Assembly (NCBI GenBank): GCA_031552825.1
Contig: JAVBMD010000005.1
Span: 1 to 64,000, forward strand
DNA length: 64,000 bases
DNA from: WQXF01 sp031552825
GTDB taxonomy: Bacteria > Bacillota > Clostridia > Christensenellales > Aristaeellaceae
Reading direction: 5' to 3'
Part shown: positions 24,815 to 33,620 of the stretch, piece after piece
Position numbering within the stretch: the stretch's first letter is position 1
Layout of the letters: every line of letters starts with the position of its first letter
Notes under the pieces: model-generated
What the model saw: the letters and a program-made list of their open reading frames with translations, nothing else
Database searches by the model: none
Told to the model about the DNA's origin: nothing
Made by a program: the position numbers and the translations under genes

Positions 24815-24946
24815 GCGAAGGCCCAGGGCGATCACAAAGCCCTGGTCGCTTCCCGAAGGGAGCGAAATACTCCTCAATTTGAGCTGAGATTTCGCCCTAT
24901 CGGGCGACCTAAGGGCTTTCCGGTCGCCCTTAGGGATCCTTCGGGG
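24815..24946. repeat. Structured dispersed repeat, copy C (REPIN-like)
   Basis: 132 bp in the same orientation as copy B. Hairpins are CCAGGGC/GCCCTGG, TCGCTTCCC/GGGAGCGA (one bulged T), TCGCCC/GGGCGA and CCTAAGGGC/GCCCTTAGG, with an outer CGAAGG/CCTTCG. It lies in the otherwise empty 24762-24999 gap. Confidence 0.9.
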
Positions 24947-24999
24947 CGTAAACCCTCGGTGTTTTTGCGAATAAGTTCGTCATGGTTGGAGGAAACGTT

Positions 25000-25593
25000 A
25001 TGAAAACGAAAGCACATCGCAGCCACTTTTTCGCCTACATGGCGCGCATGAAATTCATCCAGCGCTGGGGGTTGATGCGCAACACGCAGCCGGAGAACGA
25101 CGCCGAGCACACCGCGCAGGTGGCGATGATCGCCCATGCGCTGGCGGTGCTGCGCAACGTGCGCTTCGGCGGCGATGTCGACGCCGGGCAGGTGGCGGCG
25201 CTGGCGCTGTATCACGATGCCGGGGAGGTCATCACCGGCGATCTGGCGACGCCGATCAAGTACTTCAACCCGGAAATCAAGGAGGCCTTTCACCGCATCG
25301 AGGGCGTGGCTTCGCGCAAGCTGCTGGACATGCTGCCCGCCGATCTGCGCCCCGCCTACGCCCCGCTGTTTGAGCCGGACGCCGCCTCGCCCGCGTGGCG
25401 GCTCGTCAAGGCCGCCGATCGCATCGCCGCCTACGCCAAGTGCGTGGAGGAGCTCAAGGCGGGCAACAACGAGTTCGCGCTGGCCGCGCAGAGCATCGAG
25501 CGCAGCATCCGCGCGCTGGAGCTGCCGGAGGTGGAGGCCTTTATGGAGGACTATATGCCAAGCTTCTCGCTGACGCTGGATGAGCTGAATTAA
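25000..25593 (+). CDS. HD-domain 5'-nucleotidase, YfbR family
   Basis: A 197-residue HD-superfamily phosphohydrolase. Metal ligands are in AEHTAQVAMIAHAL, LYHDAGEVITGD (the HD pair) and VKAADRIAAY. The family member YfbR of E. coli dephosphorylates deoxyribonucleoside 5'-monophosphates; its start (HFFAYMARMKFIQRWGLMRNT) also matches that family. ATG 25000 has GGAGGAAA 6-7 nt upstream. The gene stands alone between repeat copy C and a glycosyltransferase with its own promoter. Confidence 0.88.
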   Translation: MKTKAHRSHFFAYMARMKFIQRWGLMRNTQPENDAEHTAQVAMIAHALAVLRNVRFGGDVDAGQVAALALYHDAGEVITGDLATPIKYFNPEIKEAFHRIEGVASRKLLDMLPADLRPAYAPLFEPDAASPAWRLVKAADRIAAYAKCVEELKAGNNEFALAAQSIERSIRALELPEVEAFMEDYMPSFSLTLDELN

Positions 25594-25604
25594 GCCGAAA
25601 AAAC

Positions 25605-25632
25605 TTGAAAAAATTTCGCTTTCTGTTACAAT
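25605..25632 (+). promoter_or_regulatory. Sigma-A promoter of the glycosyltransferase gene
   Basis: TTGAAA (25605-25610), a 16-bp spacer and TACAAT (25627-25632), about 62 nt before the start codon. Confidence 0.65.
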
Positions 25633-25694
25633 TTAGGAGTACAAGCGCCGCGAAACAAATGGTAGCGGAGCAATAGCCGGAAGCGAGGTGCCCG

Positions 25695-26654
25695 ATGAAC
25701 AAGACTGCGGTATTGATCCCCTGCTATAACGAAAGCGCCACGGTGCGCAAGGTGGTGGAAGACTTTCGCCGCGCGCTGCCCGGCGCCGATATCTACGTAT
25801 ACGATAACAACTCCACCGACGGTACCGCTGAGATCGCGCGGCAGGCCGGCGCCATCGTGCGCAGCGAGCGGCGGCAGGGCAAGGGAAACGTGATCCGCAC
25901 GATGTTCCGAGAGGTCGACGCCGACTGTTATTTGATGGCCGATGGTGACGACACCTATCCCGCCGAGTTTGCGGCGGAGATGGCGCGTCTCGTGTTGGAG
26001 GAGCGCGCCGATATGGTGGTGGGGGATCGGCTGACCTCCACGTACTTCACCGAGAACAAGCGGCGCTTTCACAATGGCGGCAATCGGACGGTGCGCAACT
26101 TGGTCAACCGCATTTTTAAGGGCAATATCGCCGATATCATGACGGGCTACCGCGCCTTTAGCAATGATTTTGTCAAAACTTTTCCGGTGCTCTCGCGGGG
26201 GTTCGAAATCGAAACCGAGATGACCATCCATGCGCTGGATAAGAATCTGCATGTGCGCACGGTGCAGGTGAGCTACCGCGACCGCCCGGCGGGCAGCGAA
26301 TCCAAGCTCAACACGCTCCGCGACGGCGGCCGCGTGCTGTTGACCATCTTCAACCTTTTCCGCAACTATAAGCCGCTGATGTTCTTCGGGCTGTTTGCGT
26401 TGGCGTTGCTTCTGCTGGCCATCGGGCTGTTTATCCCGGTGCTGGTCGACTATTTGCGCACCGGCTTGGTACCCAAGTTTCCCACGCTGATCGTGGCGAC
26501 CTTCTGCGGCATCGCATCCATCCAAGCCTTTACCTGCGGGCTGGTTCTGGATTCGGTGGCGCGCAAGGATCGGCAGCGCTTCGAAACCGAGCTGAATCTG
26601 CTGCGGGCGATGCGCGCCACGCACGCAAAAGGCGTCGGGCGCGAAAGCGCGTAA
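25695..26654 (+). CDS. Family 2 glycosyltransferase with two C-terminal membrane spans
   Basis: A 319-residue GT-A fold enzyme. The nucleotide-sugar site is shown by VLIPCYNESATV at the start, VYDNNSTDGT, and the DGD metal motif at residues 83-85; GYRAFS follows. Two hydrophobic spans (about 228-252 and 265-288) hold it at the membrane, as in polyprenyl-phosphate sugar transferases (DPM1/GtrB-like). It probably loads a sugar on undecaprenyl phosphate for an envelope glycan; donor and product are unknown. ATG 25695 has AAGCGAGGT 5-6 nt upstream. Confidence 0.86.
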   Translation: MNKTAVLIPCYNESATVRKVVEDFRRALPGADIYVYDNNSTDGTAEIARQAGAIVRSERRQGKGNVIRTMFREVDADCYLMADGDDTYPAEFAAEMARLVLEERADMVVGDRLTSTYFTENKRRFHNGGNRTVRNLVNRIFKGNIADIMTGYRAFSNDFVKTFPVLSRGFEIETEMTIHALDKNLHVRTVQVSYRDRPAGSESKLNTLRDGGRVLLTIFNLFRNYKPLMFFGLFALALLLLAIGLFIPVLVDYLRTGLVPKFPTLIVATFCGIASIQAFTCGLVLDSVARKDRQRFETELNLLRAMRATHAKGVGRESA

Positions 26655-26665
26655 CGCATGCGCCG

Positions 26666-26690
26666 GACTATGAAATTTTTTTTCATAGTC
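26666..26690 (+). terminator. AT-rich hairpin after the glycosyltransferase gene
   Basis: GACTATGAAA and TTTCATAGTC (26666-26690) are perfect inverted repeats. The loop, not the tail, is the T run, so its efficiency as terminator is uncertain. Confidence 0.45.
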
Positions 26691-26707
26691 AAAAGGCAGG
26701 AAAGGGT

Positions 26708-26736
26708 TTGCATGCATGCACGGTATAGCGTATACT
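26708..26736 (+). promoter_or_regulatory. Sigma-A promoter of the secreted repeat protein
   Basis: TTGCAT (26708-26713), a 17-bp spacer and TATACT (26731-26736). Confidence 0.72.
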
Positions 26737-26800
26737 GTAATAATGATTACATCGTTGAATAATAGATCGAAACGATAAATAGTTGGGGAGGAATCGTGAG

Positions 26801-28927
26801 ATGAAAGTCTGCAAGAATGCGGGAAAGCGCAACGGCCTGCGCAAGTTGATAAGCGTGTTGATGTGCGCCGTGCTGTGCTGCGCAAGCGTGCCTTTCGCCA
26901 TGGCGACCAACGAAGCGGCGCAGGATGTGTATACGGTGCAGGAGGTTCGCTTCTGCAAGCAGAATGGCGAGCTGTGGGTGGCTGGCCGCATTCGGCTCGG
27001 CGAGCGCCCCGCGTCGGTGGTGGCCTACATCGTGCTGCCCACCGAGGTGCGCATGCCCAGCGAGAGCAACTACCTCTATCCCGCCGATGAATACGGCTAT
27101 TTTGCGTTCCCCGCCGCGGTGGCGAGCGAGAATGGCTTGATTACTTCGCGGTATGATCTGTATGTCGTCGATACGGAATTCCCCCCGCCTAACGATTATA
27201 ACGAAATTCGCCTCAATTCGGCCTCGCATACCGTGTTTGACCTATCGGGCCGGGATATGGCGCAGATTACCGCCGAGGCGATCGAGCTTTCGGCGTATAT
27301 GTCCGACCGGCAGCCGCCCACGGGTGTTCCGGAAGCGACTGAAACGCCAGTCGTAGAGGTTACCGAAGCGCCGACGGCGGAAGCGACTGAAACGCCGGTC
27401 GTAGAGGTTACCGAAGCGCCGACGGCGGAAGCGACTGAAGCGCCGACGGCGACCCCGACCGAAGCGCCGACGGCGGTACCGACCGAAGCGCCGACGGCGG
27501 TACCGACCGAAGCGCCGACGGCGGAACCCACCGAAGCGCCGACGGCGGTGCCCACCGAAGCGCCGACGGCGGAACCGACCGAAGCGCCGACGGCGGTGTC
27601 CACCGAAGCGCCGACGGCGGTACCCACCGAAGCGCCGACGGCGGAACCGACCGAAGCGCCGACAGCGGAACCGACCGAAGCGCCGACAGCGGAACCCACC
27701 GAGGAACCCGCGCCTACCGCCGTCCCCATGCTGGAGGATGAGGCGCTTGGCTATGTGACGCAGTTGGTGGAAGCGGAACTCAACGCCGCCGATACCGGCG
27801 CGAGCGGCAGCGGCATCGATGATCTGCTGGTCGGCTGGGTGCTGCACGAGGCGCGCGTCAAGCGCACCGACGCAGGCTATCAGGCCGTGATGCTGGCGCC
27901 GGATTTCGCGGGCAGCAAGGCGACGTTGCCAGTATTTGCTTCGGAGGACGCGCTGCCTTTCCTGCAGAACTGGCAAGGTGCGCTCCGCGAAGCCGCCTCG
28001 GCGATGGAGTTGGGCTCGGAGGCGCTGACGTTGGAGGTGCCCGCCGCCGGCGAATGGAGCGACGAGGATCGTGCGAAGGTGCGCACGTGGCTGTGGGAGA
28101 ACGCCGGTGCGAGCCAGTGGCTACAAGCGGAGATGCAGGCTTCCGGCGCATACAGCGCGATGAGCAACATCCTGTTCCCGTTGCCGCAGGCGGAGCTATG
28201 GCAGGTAGATCGTTTCGTCGATGCGACGCAGGCGCCGCGCCATGCCGAGAAGGTGCCGGTGAAGGAAGAGAAATATCGCCGCTTTATGCGCGGCGCTTCG
28301 GGCGAAGGCGTTACCCGCGCGCAGGAAGCGCTGGCGCGTCAGGGATACTACGATGGCGAGATCGACGGCAAGTTTACCAGCGAGATGGAAAAGGCCGTCA
28401 AGCAGTATCAGAAAGATAACGACATGAAGGCCGACGGCATCATCAACGCTCCGTTCCAGCGCGTTTTGTATGAGAAGGATCAGATGATCAGCACCTCGTT
28501 GACCGTATTGGATCTTTTAAAGGCCAACGGCGTGGCGCAGGCCGATCTGGATACGTGGTGGTCGGTGTACCTGCAGACGCTGTACCAAATCCGCTGGGAA
28601 GCGGGTGAAACCGGCGCGCCGGTGCTGCGGTACGAGCAGATCCCCACCAGCCAGTTGTTCGATGGCTTAAAGGCGCAGTTGAGCGAGCAGCAGGGCAAGG
28701 GCAAGCTTGCGCCCGACGAGGTGCGCATCGTGCTGCCGGAGAAGGTTCGCGAGGCGATTGCGCAGCTGACGGTCTCGGAGAAATTGGAAGCGCACACCAA
28801 TCTGGTCAACTCGGCGGTAGCCAAGCCGGAGGAGACGCTGGAGGCGCTGGCCAAGCCCATCGCGTCGTCGTTCCAGAGCTTCCTAAGCGGCATCAAGGAC
28901 TTGCAGGCGATGCTGGGCGTGGAGTAA
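26801..28927 (+). CDS. Secreted protein with Thr-Glu-Ala-Pro repeats and a peptidoglycan-binding domain
   Basis: A 708-residue exported protein. A signal peptide (residues 1-35, LRKLISVLMCAVLCCASVPFAMA) is followed by a beta-rich domain, then about 125 residues of TEAPTAxP repeats (about 180-305). A long helical region follows, then a peptidoglycan-binding (PG_binding_1) module at about residues 500-555: MRGASGEGVTRAQEALARQGYYDG and MEKAVKQYQKDNDMKADGIINA. The repeat probably spans the cell wall. ATG 26801 has GGGGAGG 9 nt upstream. No catalytic domain is visible, so a structural or wall-associated role is inferred. It is a single-gene unit between promoter 26708 and terminator 28947. Confidence 0.85.
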   Translation: MKVCKNAGKRNGLRKLISVLMCAVLCCASVPFAMATNEAAQDVYTVQEVRFCKQNGELWVAGRIRLGERPASVVAYIVLPTEVRMPSESNYLYPADEYGYFAFPAAVASENGLITSRYDLYVVDTEFPPPNDYNEIRLNSASHTVFDLSGRDMAQITAEAIELSAYMSDRQPPTGVPEATETPVVEVTEAPTAEATETPVVEVTEAPTAEATEAPTATPTEAPTAVPTEAPTAVPTEAPTAEPTEAPTAVPTEAPTAEPTEAPTAVSTEAPTAVPTEAPTAEPTEAPTAEPTEAPTAEPTEEPAPTAVPMLEDEALGYVTQLVEAELNAADTGASGSGIDDLLVGWVLHEARVKRTDAGYQAVMLAPDFAGSKATLPVFASEDALPFLQNWQGALREAASAMELGSEALTLEVPAAGEWSDEDRAKVRTWLWENAGASQWLQAEMQASGAYSAMSNILFPLPQAELWQVDRFVDATQAPRHAEKVPVKEEKYRRFMRGASGEGVTRAQEALARQGYYDGEIDGKFTSEMEKAVKQYQKDNDMKADGIINAPFQRVLYEKDQMISTSLTVLDLLKANGVAQADLDTWWSVYLQTLYQIRWEAGETGAPVLRYEQIPTSQLFDGLKAQLSEQQGKGKLAPDEVRIVLPEKVREAIAQLTVSEKLEAHTNLVNSAVAKPEETLEALAKPIASSFQSFLSGIKDLQAMLGVE
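27341..27715 (+). repeat. Tandem coding repeat (TEAPTA units)
   Basis: About fifteen 24-bp units coding for eight residues of the type TEAPTAVP or TEAPTAEP. Units vary mainly at the codon after Ala (gta, gaa, gtg), a pattern typical of slippage or unequal crossing-over. Length is expected to differ between strains. Confidence 0.9.
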
Positions 28928-28946
28928 GCGAACAGAATAACAGCAA

Positions 28947-28979
28947 ACCGGCTCGGAGCGTGCTTCCGAGCCGGTCTTT
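28947..28979 (+). terminator. Intrinsic terminator
   Basis: ACCGGCTCGGA (28947-28957) and TCCGAGCCGGT (28965-28975) form an 11-bp stem followed by CTTTG. Confidence 0.75.
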
Positions 28980-29064
28980 GTATACCGTAGGGTGAAAAAG
29001 AGCAGGGCGGATCAAGCGGGCGCGCCTTCGGCGTGATATGCTCTATGCAAAGGGAGGTGCGCTT

Positions 29065-29961
29065 ATGCACGCATGGGAAGCAATACAAAGGACGCTGGAC
29101 TATATCGAAGAAAACATTCACGAGGAGATCGACATTGGGCAGCTTGCGAATGAAGCAGCTTTGTCGCCTTTCTACTATCAGCGGCTCTTTTCTCGCTTGG
29201 TGAAGAAAACGGTTCGGGAATATATCAAGCTGCGCCGCCTTGCCCGCGCCTGCGAGACGCTGCGCGACAAGCGGAGGCGCATTTTGGATGTCGCTTTGGA
29301 ATGCGGTTTCCATAGCCACGAAGCCTTCACGCGGGCGTTCAAAGAAGCCTACGGCATGACGCCGGAATGGTTTCGGGAGCAGCCGTGCAGGCTCAATCAT
29401 TTCGATAAGCCGGATTTGCTGCTGCACTATACGATGGTGGACGAGGGCGTTCCCCTGATAACCGACGGGCTTGTGCTGGAGATTAATCGCAGGAAATTGG
29501 AGCAGCCGGTTTGCTTTATGGGGATCGCCGATAGCGTATCCATCGCGCAGCAGGTGCCGCCCGGGGAATCCACCGGCGTGGACGCGCCCGGCGAGATATG
29601 GGGAAGGTTTCACCGGGAGAAACACAGCATTCCGCGCATACCCGGCGGGAGGGAGCTGGGCGTTTCCTATCTGGGCGGCGCGCCGGAGGGGTGCTTTACC
29701 TACTTCGCCGGGGCGGAGGTGGAGCAAACGGCGGCGCACGCGCATTTCGCGGAATGGCAGCTCCCGGCAAGGGAATACGTCGTGTGTGGGTTCGAATCGG
29801 AGGACTTTGAGCGGTTGGTGACGGTCGCCCTTTCGAAGGCGATACAGTTCAGCCAAGCTTGGCTAGAGCGGCACTGCCTGACGATGGACGCCTTTTCGCC
29901 GGAAATGTATTACGATAGCTCGCCGGACGCGGCCTATATGGAGCTGTGGCTCCCGGCATAG
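29065..29961 (+). CDS. AraC-family regulator with GyrI-like effector domain
   Basis: A 298-residue Rob/SoxS-like regulator. The N-terminal 100 residues hold two helix-turn-helix units (IDIGQLANEAALSPFYYQRLFSRLV and RILDVALECGFHSHEAFTRAFKEAYGMTPEWFR). The C-terminal 150 residues resemble the GyrI-like small-molecule-binding domain, with YLGGAPEGCFTYFAG and the LPAREYVVCGFE strand. It may respond to an amphipathic compound; targets are unknown. ATG 29065 has AGGGAGGT 6-7 nt upstream. No adjacent transporter gene offers an obvious target. Confidence 0.88.
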   Translation: MHAWEAIQRTLDYIEENIHEEIDIGQLANEAALSPFYYQRLFSRLVKKTVREYIKLRRLARACETLRDKRRRILDVALECGFHSHEAFTRAFKEAYGMTPEWFREQPCRLNHFDKPDLLLHYTMVDEGVPLITDGLVLEINRRKLEQPVCFMGIADSVSIAQQVPPGESTGVDAPGEIWGRFHREKHSIPRIPGGRELGVSYLGGAPEGCFTYFAGAEVEQTAAHAHFAEWQLPAREYVVCGFESEDFERLVTVALSKAIQFSQAWLERHCLTMDAFSPEMYYDSSPDAAYMELWLPA

Positions 29962-29974
29962 GAAGAGAACAAAA

Positions 29975-30009
29975 GCACCGCCCCAAGGCCATCGGCTTTG
30001 GGGCGGTGC
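29975..30009. terminator. Bidirectional intrinsic terminator
   Basis: GCACCGCCCCAA (29975-29986) pairs with TTGGGGCGGTGC (29998-30009), between the convergent AraC-type and PBP1A genes. Confidence 0.8.
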
Positions 30010-30024
30010 TGCTGAATGCCGCGC

Positions 30025-32766
30025 TTACGGCAGCTGCGCCATCGCATCGCGCAGGTTTTGCACGGCGTTGCCCAGCGTGTTGACATCGACGCTGCCGCTG
30101 TACAGCACGCTCTCCACGGCGCTGATGGCGGTGTAAACCTGCTGCGAGACCTCCATGCTGATGGTATCGCCCAGCATGCCCAGCCGGTTGTACGCATCGT
30201 TTACCAGCGTCTGCGCCTGTCCGGCGAGGTCGCCGCCCTGCTGCTGTTGCTGCGCGTTCTGCGCCCATTCGGCGGTGTGTACATCGCAGACCGTGCGGCT
30301 GATGTTGGCGTTGTCGCCACCGATGGCCGCGAAGGGCCCCAGATACTCGCGGATCACGTTGGCATAGCTGTCGGTGTAGTCGTAGAGCGGGTGTCCCTTG
30401 GGGATGAGCACCACGCCGCGGTTCTCGATGACATCCTGCGGGCAGTAATCACCGGCCAGCATGTTGCTGACGGTGCAGATGGTCAGCGGCTGGTGCATCA
30501 CGCAATTTTGCTTGGGCACGTAGTCCTTGTACCAATAATCCGAAACCGTCTTGTAGCCCATCAGATCGTTGCGGCAAGCGTCGGTGGCCAGCTGGCCGGA
30601 TACGCCGCAGGTGGTGACCTTCACCAGACCGTAGTCCTCGGGCGCGCCGTCGATGATCTCGCGCTTGTCGAGGTTCTTGGCCTTGTGGATTTTTTCCATA
30701 AAGGATTGCCAGAGCGGCGCGGCAGAATCGCCGCCGGTGGCCTTGGAAGTCAGCGGCTTGTAGCCGTCGTGGCCGACCCAGAGCGAGGCGGCGTACCAGC
30801 CGGTCATACCGGCGAAGAACACGCCCTTGGAATCGCTGTTGGTGCCGGTCTTTCCGGCGACGACTTGGGAGGAGATTTTGGCGTTGGTGCCGGTGCCGCT
30901 GGCCACCGCGCCCTTGAGCATATCGACCACCAGCATGGCGGTGGCGGGCTTGAAAACCTGCCGCTTGGCCTGCGTGGCATGCATATCCACCACGGTGACG
31001 CCGCTGGAATCCACGATGCGCGAGAAGGAGATGGGCTGCAGGTATACGCCCTTGTTGGCGATCGTGCCGAAGGCTACCGCCATCTGCACCGGCGTGATGC
31101 CCGAGGAGCCGAGCGCTAAGCCGAAGCCGTCGGCGTTGATGTTGTCCGGCGATACGCCCATCTGCTTAAGGTACTCCGCCGAGCGCTCCACACCCACATA
31201 GTTCATCAGCGCTTGGGCGGCGGCGGTGTTGTGCGAGTGTTTCAGCGCCTCGCGGAAGGTTTCCGCGCCGCGGTAGCTGCTGCCGCCATAGTTCTTGGGG
31301 AAGCTGTCCTTTTGCTTGCTATCCTTCCAGCCCTTGATGGGAATCGGCATGTTGTAGACCACGCTGGCGGGCGAGGCGCCCAGATCGATGGCCGGCGCGT
31401 ACACGGCGATGGGCTTGATCGAGGAGCCGACCGGCATCTTCATGCCGCTTGCCCGGTTGAGCGTCTTGCGCTGGGTGGGCTTGTAGCGCCCGCCGATGAT
31501 GGCCTTGAGCTCGCCGCTGCGGTAATCGTACACCACGGCGGCGGCCTGCGGCTGCGGGATCTCGGTATAGGTGCCGTCGCTGTTGCGCGCGCGGTACACC
31601 TTGTCGCTGGGGTTGCGCAGGCGCGGATAGTTGTTCCAGTTGGCCAGCGTTTCCTCCAAAATGTTCTGGATCTGCGTATCCAAGCACAGATAGACCTTGT
31701 AGCCGCCGGTGCGCAGCTTGTTTTCCATTGCGTAGCGGTTGGCGGCGGTGTTCTCGAGGTTGTTCAGCTCAAGAAACTTATTGACCACGTCGCCCACGGC
31801 GTATTCCACGTAGTAGGCGTAATTGTACATCTCCGTGGCCGCATAGGGGGAGACCTCCAGTACCTGCGCGGTGGCGGGGTTGAGCGCCTCGCGGTAAGCG
31901 TCCTCGGTGATGAACTGATTCTCGTACATCTGCCGCAGCACGTAGTCAGTGCGGTTGTTGGTGATCTTGGGGGTGTCGGCGCCGTTTACGTTGCGGGTGT
32001 AGAGGTTCTTGCGCGGGTCGTAGTAATTGGGGCTGCGCGTCAGCCCGGCCAGCATGGCGCATTCGCGCAGCGTTAGCTGGCCGAGCTCCTTGCCGAAGTA
32101 TCCCTGTGCAGCCACCTTAACGCCGTAATAGCTGCCGCCGAGGAAGATGGTGTTGAGGTAGGATTCCAGAATCTGCTCCTTGCTGTACTTGCCCTCCAGT
32201 TGCATCGCCAGATAAGCCTCCTGCAGCTTGCGCTTGTAGGACTGCTCGTCGGAGAGCACGGTCTGCTTGATGAGCTGCTGCGTGATGGTGGAACCGCCCT
32301 GCTGCGTGGAGGAGCTAAGGTTGGAGAGGAAGGCCGCGACGATGCGCTTGACGTCGACGCCGCTGTGGGTGAAGAAGCGGGCGTCCTCCACGGCGACGAA
32401 GGCGTTTTGCAGCGTGGTGGGCATTTCGCCCAGCGCCACCATGATGCGATCCTCGGTACCCTTGTAGTCGGTAATCAGGTTGCCCTCGGCATCATAGATG
32501 AAGGAAGTCTTGGCCTGCGCGTCCAGCTTGGCGAGGTTGAGCGACGGGGCGGTTTCGACATACGCCTTGGCGATGCCCAGCAGCGCGCCCACCCCGGCAA
32601 GGGAAAGTACCAACACCAATAGGGCCGCCAGCTTGACCGAGGCGACCAGCACCGACAACAAGAAATTCGGTTTTTTTACGCGCGGCTTGAGGATGGTTCG
32701 AGGCCTGCGCTTCGGCGGGTACTCTTGATCCTCCGGTTCGCACGGTACAAACTCATATTCGTTCAC
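30025..32766 (-). CDS. Class A penicillin-binding protein (PBP1A type)
   Basis: A 913-residue bifunctional peptidoglycan synthase. A cytoplasmic Lys/Arg-rich tail and one membrane span (about 36-66) are followed by the GT51 glycosyltransferase domain (catalytic Glu in FVAVEDARFFTHSGVD; QGGSTITQQLIKQ; KYSKEQILESYLNTIFLG) and the transpeptidase domain with SxxK in GSSIKP, SxN in SHNTAA and KTG in GKTGTNSDSKG. A C-terminal extension of about 130 residues has four Cys and a helical FIVAR-like end. GTG at 32766 is preferred over TTG at 32772 because GGGAGGGGG lies 8 nt upstream of it. It is divergent from yunB. Confidence 0.94.
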   Translation of the reverse strand: MNEYEFVPCEPEDQEYPPKRRPRTILKPRVKKPNFLLSVLVASVKLAALLVLVLSLAGVGALLGIAKAYVETAPSLNLAKLDAQAKTSFIYDAEGNLITDYKGTEDRIMVALGEMPTTLQNAFVAVEDARFFTHSGVDVKRIVAAFLSNLSSSTQQGGSTITQQLIKQTVLSDEQSYKRKLQEAYLAMQLEGKYSKEQILESYLNTIFLGGSYYGVKVAAQGYFGKELGQLTLRECAMLAGLTRSPNYYDPRKNLYTRNVNGADTPKITNNRTDYVLRQMYENQFITEDAYREALNPATAQVLEVSPYAATEMYNYAYYVEYAVGDVVNKFLELNNLENTAANRYAMENKLRTGGYKVYLCLDTQIQNILEETLANWNNYPRLRNPSDKVYRARNSDGTYTEIPQPQAAAVVYDYRSGELKAIIGGRYKPTQRKTLNRASGMKMPVGSSIKPIAVYAPAIDLGASPASVVYNMPIPIKGWKDSKQKDSFPKNYGGSSYRGAETFREALKHSHNTAAAQALMNYVGVERSAEYLKQMGVSPDNINADGFGLALGSSGITPVQMAVAFGTIANKGVYLQPISFSRIVDSSGVTVVDMHATQAKRQVFKPATAMLVVDMLKGAVASGTGTNAKISSQVVAGKTGTNSDSKGVFFAGMTGWYAASLWVGHDGYKPLTSKATGGDSAAPLWQSFMEKIHKAKNLDKREIIDGAPEDYGLVKVTTCGVSGQLATDACRNDLMGYKTVSDYWYKDYVPKQNCVMHQPLTICTVSNMLAGDYCPQDVIENRGVVLIPKGHPLYDYTDSYANVIREYLGPFAAIGGDNANISRTVCDVHTAEWAQNAQQQQQGGDLAGQAQTLVNDAYNRLGMLGDTISMEVSQQVYTAISAVESVLYSGSVDVNTLGNAVQNLRDAMAQLP

Positions 32767-32840
32767 GGGCAACGCCCCCTCCCGTACCTAATTGTCAGAA
32801 TGGATATCCAATTTAGTATACCACGATTTCAAAGTTTTCG

Positions 32841-32869
32841 CATCTTCAAAATGCGGTGGCGCATACCCT
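32841..32869 (+). promoter_or_regulatory. Possible sigma-E (sporulation) promoter of yunB
   Basis: CATCTT (32841-32846) and, 15 bp later, CATACCCT (32862-32869) resemble the sigma-E elements cATATT and CATACAnT. YunB is under sigma-E in Bacillus. The match is imperfect. Confidence 0.3.
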
Positions 32870-32894
32870 AATCATAACAATAGACGAGGGTGGG

Positions 32895-33572
32895 ATGCCC
32901 GTGGTTGCATGCAAGGAAAAAATCGTAAAAAAAAGAGGGCGCTGGCGCTTTTGGCTGCTGCTGATCCTGGTGCTGGTATTGGCGGCGGCGCTATGGATGG
33001 ACAGCAATTTGAAGCCCATCATCGTCAGCATGGCGGAGGCGCGCTGCCGCGCGCTGGCGGTGGATGTGCTGCACAGCTCCATCCGCGAGGTGCTTGAAGG
33101 CGGGGTGGATTACGGCGATCTGATGGCGGTGCGCTTCGATAGCGACGGGCGCGTCACCATGATGCAAGCCAACACGGTGCGCATGAACAACCTTTCCAAC
33201 AACATCGCGCGCGTGGCGCTGGACGGGCTGCAAAAGCTGGATGTGGCGCGGATCAACATCCCGCTCGGCTCGGCGCTGGGCAGCGAACTGCTGGCGGGCG
33301 AGGGGCCGCGCATCCCGGTGCGGGTATTCCCGGTGGGATCGGTGATGGCCAGCTTTAGCAGCGAATTTGAAACGTCCGGCATCAACCAAACCCGGCACAA
33401 GGTTTATTTAAAGGTCACCACCTCGATCCAAATCGTCATCCCCACCGAAGCGCATGTGGTGTCGGTCAGCGAGAACGTGTTGGTGGCGGAAAGCATCATC
33501 GTCGGTCAGGTGCCGGAGCGGTTCTATAGCGGCGGCGGAGGAGACGGCATGCTGCTGGATCTTGTGCCGTAA
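32895..33572 (+). CDS. yunB: Sporulation protein YunB
   Basis: A 225-residue protein with one N-terminal membrane span (about 17-36, WRFWLLLILVLVLAAALWM) and a conserved outside domain. The sequence VDYGDLMAVRFDSDGRVTMMQANTVRMNNLSNNIA and INIPLGSALGSELLAGEGPRIPV is typical of YunB, a protein required for normal sporulation in Bacillus and expressed in the mother cell. Start choice is uncertain: ATG 32895 (GAGGG 4 nt upstream), GTG 32901 (10 nt) and GTG 32856 are in frame. A possible sigma-E promoter ending at 32869 would exclude the last. Confidence 0.87.
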   Translation: MPVVACKEKIVKKRGRWRFWLLLILVLVLAAALWMDSNLKPIIVSMAEARCRALAVDVLHSSIREVLEGGVDYGDLMAVRFDSDGRVTMMQANTVRMNNLSNNIARVALDGLQKLDVARINIPLGSALGSELLAGEGPRIPVRVFPVGSVMASFSSEFETSGINQTRHKVYLKVTTSIQIVIPTEAHVVSVSENVLVAESIIVGQVPERFYSGGGGDGMLLDLVP

Positions 33573-33590
33573 AAGAAAATCCTGTATAAT
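33562..33590 (+). promoter_or_regulatory. Sigma-A promoter of the following membrane-protein gene
   Basis: TTGTGC (33562-33567), a 17-bp spacer and a perfect TATAAT (33585-33590); the -35 lies in the end of yunB. Confidence 0.65.
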
Positions 33591-33620
33591 CCTCGTGATA
33601 GATCAGCCGGAGGAATGCAA

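Noticed and set aside
27341..27715. Possible CRISPR-like regular repeat
   Set aside because: Contiguous 24-bp coding units without unique spacers.
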